This document shows positions 4,102 to 7,771 of a stretch of DNA of 7,771 nt, piece by piece (position 1 is the first letter of the stretch; each line of letters opens with the position of its first letter). The translations under genes and the position numbers were made by a program. Origin of the DNA: Patescibacteria group bacterium (lineage in GTDB: Bacteria > Patescibacteriota > Minisyncoccia > Phycocordibacterales > JAGLOS01); assembly GCA_018814635.1 (NCBI GenBank), contig JAHIYV010000006.1, forward strand, positions 1 through 7,771, written 5' to 3'. The notes below the pieces were generated by a model that had not been told where the DNA came from, did not search any database, and saw nothing but the letters and a program-made list of their open reading frames with translations.

Positions 4102-6250
4102 AAATAGAAAAATAATAGGTGCGTTGATTATTACTATAAGTTCTTTATCTTTTGCGTATTTTGTTAGCGCGGAAGATGGCTTGTGGTTGGATGGGCAAAA
4201 ACTATCATCAAATACTGCTCACTCTTTTGATAAGACACCTATGGATATACTACGCGTAGAATATGAAAATATTGAAGAAACTAGAGATAACACAAGTGAT
4301 GAGAATGATATACCAACAATATCTAACAGCGAAGTATTTGTAAAAGTTATTAAAGAATATTGTAATAAAAAAAATGAAGGATTTGGAGAAGTTGAATTTA
4401 GCTTAAAACCAGACACTGAAGCAACTTTTCAAGTTTTTGGTAAGGAATTATCTGGAGCAAGCGCGTCATATACATTTCATTCTGGGAAACATCAACTTCC
4501 GACAGGAGAGTATAAATGGAGCGTATTGCCTGTAACTTTTAATTTACCCAAACCATCAGATGGTTATTTTAATATTAAAATAAAATGTGTCAGCCCAGAA
4601 ATTACTACTAGCCAAAAAACATCGGAAGAAATTTCTGAAGAAACAAAAAAAGACACAAATGATTTTTTAGATAAGGATAATTCTAAAAAAGAAGAGAAAG
4701 AAAATAAGCCCACAATTTTACCTACACAAGCTGTTCTTCGTGGTGTGCTCAATGGGACACACAGACTGTTTCTTGAAACACAAGATGCTGTCTCAATTGA
4801 ATGGTATATAACACGAGATCCGGGAAATACACAAGAATATCTTGGGGCTGCTGTATTTAATACAAATGAAAATCGTTGGGAGTATTCGTGGGATACAACA
4901 CAAGTACCAAACGGTGATTATGTTTTAATTCCTCAAATTAAATCTAAACTGAATAAAAAATATAAACATACGCCATCTTTCGTAACAGTAAAAAACGAAA
5001 AACAAAAAATAGATAATGACATAAAGATTTCCGCCCCTGTTTTGATAGAAAAAATTAAAAAAGAGTCACCACAAATTGCTCTCATAAATGAACAGCACAA
5101 AAATGAAGAAGTACATATTACAAAAGAAATAATAAAAGCAACAGCACCTTATTATCAAGAAGTGGAGAAAAAAATTTTAGAAAGAGAAGAAGTAAAAAAA
5201 GAAAACAAAGAAGAAGACAAGGAAGAAAAAAAAGAAGAAGTTGTGTTACAAAAAACTCAACTTACAAAAGAAAAAGAAAAATCAGAAAAGTACATAGAGA
5301 AGTTGATAGAAATTGAATCCACTAAATTACTTGATGGAGTGTTGCGTAACGATGAAGCCCAAAAAACTCGCACCAAAGAAAAAATAATAGTAGCTGTTAC
5401 TGACTTGCTTGAACGAGCTGATAAAATTGCTGAAGAAGCAGGTGTTGCAAAAACAAACCAAGATAAAGAAATGATTCAGCGAATGAGAGAAGTAACGCTA
5501 ACGCAAACGAACAAACTTGCAAATAAACTTGAAAAGGTTATGAAAGAAAAGAAAGAGGTTTTAAGCGCTCGTGTTCAAGAAGATATTTTTAATGATTCCG
5601 ACAAAGATGGTATTTCTAATTATGATGAAGTTAATATCTACAACACAGACCCCGCTAATGTTGATTCCGATGGAGATGGTTATGTAGATGGAGCTGAAAT
5701 TTTAGGTGGTTTTGATCCGACACAGCCTGCTGTTGAGGCGACGATTGAATATGAAGAGCCAATAGAGACTGGATATGAAGAAGAAACTTTTTCTGTTCAG
5801 AATATTGTTGTTGTCGAGACAAAAACTGATGAGATGGGAGTAGAAACAATTAAAAAAGTCTCAATTCAAGGAACAGCGCTAGCAAATAGTTTTGTAACTT
5901 TGTATATTTACAGTACTCCAATTATTGTTACTGTTAAGACGGATGAAAATGGTAATTGGAGTTATGAGCTTGATAAAGAGCTAGAAGATGGCAAACACGA
6001 AGTTTATGTTGCGCTTACCGATAATGGTGGCAAGATTTTTGCTAAAAGTAAAGCGTTCCCATTTGTAAAACAAGCACTTGCTATTACGGTTGGTGGGCAA
6101 GCTTTAACAGATAATACTGCGGAAGATGTAAATATTTTTGACCAGGGATATTTATATGTTGTAGGCCTGATTATTCTTGTGATTATTGGCTGGGTGCTTA
6201 TTTTTATCGGTTCTAAACGCGCTAAATTAGAAGATAATGTGATCCAGTAG
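4091..6250 (+). CDS. Large secreted surface protein with Ig-like and calcium-binding repeats, membrane anchored
   Basis: No specific function is recognised; this 719-residue protein has the build of an exposed, C-terminally anchored surface protein. A signal peptide is visible (positive start, hydrophobic 8-25, likely cleavage after VSA at 25-27). A beta-rich domain at about 80-168 contains the only two cysteines (91, 166), a plausible disulfide. An Ig-like beta domain follows at about 210-302 (EYSWDTTQVPNGDY at 264-277). Residues 340-490 are K/E-rich and probably coiled coil. Two thrombospondin type 3-like calcium loops follow (DSDKDGISNYDE, DSDGDGYVDGAE; 502-536). A bacterial Ig-like domain (about 570-660) contains the DENGNWSYEL hallmark, then comes a transmembrane helix (687-707) and a short cytoplasmic tail. 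The ATG lies inside the transketolase C gene, preceded by a weak AGAGAG. The kinase gene starts 18 bases downstream, so adhesion, cell-surface structure or a sensory partner role are possibilities. Confidence 0.75.
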   Translation: MKIKNRKIIGALIITISSLSFAYFVSAEDGLWLDGQKLSSNTAHSFDKTPMDILRVEYENIEETRDNTSDENDIPTISNSEVFVKVIKEYCNKKNEGFGEVEFSLKPDTEATFQVFGKELSGASASYTFHSGKHQLPTGEYKWSVLPVTFNLPKPSDGYFNIKIKCVSPEITTSQKTSEEISEETKKDTNDFLDKDNSKKEEKENKPTILPTQAVLRGVLNGTHRLFLETQDAVSIEWYITRDPGNTQEYLGAAVFNTNENRWEYSWDTTQVPNGDYVLIPQIKSKLNKKYKHTPSFVTVKNEKQKIDNDIKISAPVLIEKIKKESPQIALINEQHKNEEVHITKEIIKATAPYYQEVEKKILEREEVKKENKEEDKEEKKEEVVLQKTQLTKEKEKSEKYIEKLIEIESTKLLDGVLRNDEAQKTRTKEKIIVAVTDLLERADKIAEEAGVAKTNQDKEMIQRMREVTLTQTNKLANKLEKVMKEKKEVLSARVQEDIFNDSDKDGISNYDEVNIYNTDPANVDSDGDGYVDGAEILGGFDPTQPAVEATIEYEEPIETGYEEETFSVQNIVVVETKTDEMGVETIKKVSIQGTALANSFVTLYIYSTPIIVTVKTDENGNWSYELDKELEDGKHEVYVALTDNGGKIFAKSKAFPFVKQALAITVGGQALTDNTAEDVNIFDQGYLYVVGLIILVIIGWVLIFIGSKRAKLEDNVIQ

Positions 6251-6268
6251 CTTTATTATCCATAAGCT

Positions 6269-7615
6269 ATGCAAAAATTTTCTTTTAAACATATCTCTAA
6301 AGGATTTTCTTTTCTCGGAAAAAATCCTCAAATTATTTATACCATTTTTCTACTAATAGTTATTCCTTGCGCTTTTCTTATTAGCAGTCAATGGTTTTTG
6401 AAAGTAGCAAAAAATAATCAGGAAAAACTTGAGCGCGATCGCATTGGGCTTATGCAAGATATTTTTGTAGGGTTTGCTACTTCTTTTGTGGATAATTCTA
6501 TTTTTTTGCAAGAGCAAATTAACGCTATTCAGCAACAAAATCCAACAATTACCGATTTTAAGGTTCTTAAACGCGAAGGGGAGAACTATCAAATTATCGC
6601 TTCTTTTAATTCTGAAGAAATTGGACAGATAGACGATGATGAACAAAGAGTATCTAAGTATAATTTTGCTCGTTCTGGTGAACCCCTTATTTTTCCAGCG
6701 CAAAAAAGTGACGGAAGACATTGGCAAGCGTTTCGCGCTATTAAAGATAAATCATCAAACACTATTGGTATGATATATACCGATGTGTCTATGGCGCACA
6801 TTGATACGCTATTAAAGGAGGGTGTAAAAAAAGCTTACTTATTATTGTTTTTTATAATTATAATTATAAGTATCCTCTTGATTCGCCAAGCGAAAGTTAT
6901 TGACTATGCCGTGCTTTATAAAAAATTACAAGAAGTGGATAATATGAAGGATGATTTTATTAGTATGGCAGCGCATGAACTCCGTACGCCACTTACTGTG
7001 ATTCGTGAATATGCCGAGCTTCTTACTGAGTCAAAACGTTTAACAGACAATGATAAACAGTTAACATCTCGTATAAGTTTGTCAGCTAACCAGCTTGGGC
7101 AAATGATTAATGATATTCTAGATGTGTCGCGTCTCCAACAAGGACGATTATCATTTAAAATGGAAAAAACTACCCCCTCAGTTTTAGTTGATGAAGTTAT
7201 TCAATCTCTCCAGTATATGGCAGAGAAAAAAGGTTTAATTTTATCTTATCAAAAAAACAAAGCCCCTTTTGTTAAAATTGATTCAGATCGTTTCAAGCAA
7301 ACACTTATCAATATTATAGGTAACGCGATAAAGTACACACCAAAAGGAAGTGTTACTGTTACAACATATGTAGAACGAGACAGTTTTTATGTTCGTATAA
7401 GTGATACAGGACTGGGTATTTCAGCAGAAGATCAAAAGAAACTTTTCGCGAGATTTTTCCGCGTAAAATCGCGCGAAACAGAACGCATTAGAGGAACAGG
7501 GCTTGGTCTGTGGATTACAAAAACCATAATTGAACAAATGAACGGAAAGATTAATGTAGAGTCTATTAAAGATAAGGGTACAGATTTTATCTTAGTATTT
7601 CCCGTGTGCTCATAA
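6269..7615 (+). CDS. Membrane-bound sensor histidine kinase
   Basis: This is a class I two-component sensor kinase of 448 residues. Transmembrane segments at about 21-41 and 189-206 bracket an extracytoplasmic domain of roughly 145 residues, whose pattern (VLKREGENYQIIASF, GEPLIF, HWQAFRAIKD, IGMIYTDVS) resembles a single Cache/PDC-type ligand sensor. There is no HAMP domain; only a short linker (207-225) precedes HisKA. The phosphoacceptor is His236 in AAHELRTPL. The ATPase domain has an N box (Asn348/Asn352 in INIIGNAIKYTP), a G1 box (DTGLG, 379-383), an F box (FARFF, 393-397) and a G2 box (GTGLGL, 409-414), so it should be active. The start is fixed by an in-frame TAA at 6263-6265; no Shine-Dalgarno sequence is seen. 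The adjacent upstream surface protein gene suggests linked functions. No response regulator lies within the window, so the output is unknown. Confidence 0.95.
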   Translation: MQKFSFKHISKGFSFLGKNPQIIYTIFLLIVIPCAFLISSQWFLKVAKNNQEKLERDRIGLMQDIFVGFATSFVDNSIFLQEQINAIQQQNPTITDFKVLKREGENYQIIASFNSEEIGQIDDDEQRVSKYNFARSGEPLIFPAQKSDGRHWQAFRAIKDKSSNTIGMIYTDVSMAHIDTLLKEGVKKAYLLLFFIIIIISILLIRQAKVIDYAVLYKKLQEVDNMKDDFISMAAHELRTPLTVIREYAELLTESKRLTDNDKQLTSRISLSANQLGQMINDILDVSRLQQGRLSFKMEKTTPSVLVDEVIQSLQYMAEKKGLILSYQKNKAPFVKIDSDRFKQTLINIIGNAIKYTPKGSVTVTTYVERDSFYVRISDTGLGISAEDQKKLFARFFRVKSRETERIRGTGLGLWITKTIIEQMNGKINVESIKDKGTDFILVFPVCS

Positions 7616-7663
7616 ATTTTGGGTTTTGTTACTAAGGGCTCTTCCACAAATAACTTCAACAAT

Positions 7664-7681
7664 TTCATCTCATCTTCATGT
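7664..7681. promoter_or_regulatory. Possible OmpR/PhoB-type direct repeat downstream of the kinase gene
   Basis: TTCATCT (7664-7670) and TTCATGT (7675-7681) are 7-base near-identical units whose starts are 11 bases apart, the spacing typical of OmpR/PhoB-family response-regulator sites. -10-like sequences (TAAAAT 7704-7709, TATATT 7715-7720) follow. The site lies in the non-coding region after the kinase gene and could control the next gene. The short AT-rich units make chance likely. Confidence 0.2.
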
Positions 7682-7684
7682 CAT

Positions 7685-7771
7685 ATTTTTCTGAAAAAAC
7701 TTTTAAAATATACTTATATTCCTCAAGTTTTTATCAGAAAAATCTAACACAAATTTGAGCGAACTTGAGGA
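7685..7771. other. Two interlocked inverted repeats in the terminal spacer
   Basis: Pair 1 is ATTTTTCTGA (7685-7694) with TCAGAAAAAT (7734-7743). Pair 2 is TCCTCAAGTT (7720-7729) with AACTTGAGGA (7762-7771). Both are exact over 10 bp. The left arm of pair 2 lies in the loop of pair 1, so in a shared transcript they would form a pseudoknot or exclude each other. Pair 2 touches the window edge and may extend further. Function unknown; this could be a leader structure or a terminator/antiterminator region of the next gene. Confidence 0.4.

Noticed and set aside
6353..6727. Open reading frame of 124 codons on the - strand opposite the kinase gene
   Set aside because: It is antisense to the sensor domain of a clear histidine kinase and has no recognisable features.
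7445..7479. TTTCGCG ... CGCGAAA inverted repeat in the kinase gene
   Set aside because: It lies inside the conserved F-box to G2-box coding region, and short CGCG words are frequent in this genome's Ala/Arg codons.
1..7771. Possible alternative genetic code (UGA read as an amino acid) as in some CPR lineages
   Set aside because: All genes are complete under the standard code with family-typical ends and no TGA interrupts any frame, so no recoding is needed.

Overview
The window is AT-rich bacterial DNA with seven genes, all on the + strand. They are the 3' end of a glyceraldehyde-3-phosphate dehydrogenase gene, a ribose-5-phosphate isomerase B, a divergent ribulose-phosphate 3-epimerase-like protein, a transketolase split into N- and C-terminal subunit genes, a large secreted and membrane-anchored surface protein, and a sensor histidine kinase. 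The standard genetic code fits: all seven stops are TAA or TAG and no reading frame is interrupted by TGA. The compact gene order, split transketolase, AT-rich coding, near-absence of Shine-Dalgarno sequences and K/E-rich surface protein suggest a Patescibacteria/CPR organism, perhaps a Parcubacteria lineage. This assignment is inference from gene content and style; no marker gene in the window proves it.

Layout: 1-576 gap (5' part outside the window); 577-691 spacer with an A-rich dispersed repeat, a 21-bp palindrome and a possible -10 box; 692-1198 rpiB; 1199-1307 spacer made almost entirely of an inverted pair of the same repeat; 1308-2021 rpe-like; 2022-2072 spacer with a 13-bp hairpin; 2073-2912 transketolase N subunit; 2913-3108 spacer with a second inverted repeat pair enclosing hairpins; 3109-4101 transketolase C subunit; 4091-6250 surface protein (overlaps the previous gene by 11 bases); 6269-7615 histidine kinase; 7616-7771 non-coding, with a possible regulator-binding direct repeat and two interlocked inverted repeats. 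No gene-free stretch exceeds 300 bases.

Metabolically, RpiB, Rpe and transketolase interconvert pentose phosphates and return carbon as glyceraldehyde 3-phosphate and fructose 6-phosphate. GAPDH then takes the triose into lower glycolysis. The first five genes therefore form a non-oxidative pentose phosphate/lower glycolysis block. The last two genes look like an envelope module (exposed surface protein plus membrane sensor kinase) joined to the metabolic genes by overlap and an 18-base gap. No response regulator is present in the window.

The least ordinary features are: (i) a dispersed A-rich repeat that fills gene boundaries, supplies the stop codons of rpiB and the transketolase N gene, and in reverse orientation forms nearly identical U-rich leaders in front of rpe and the transketolase C gene; (ii) an epimerase homologue lacking two canonical metal-binding histidines; (iii) the coupling of the surface protein and histidine kinase to sugar-phosphate genes.
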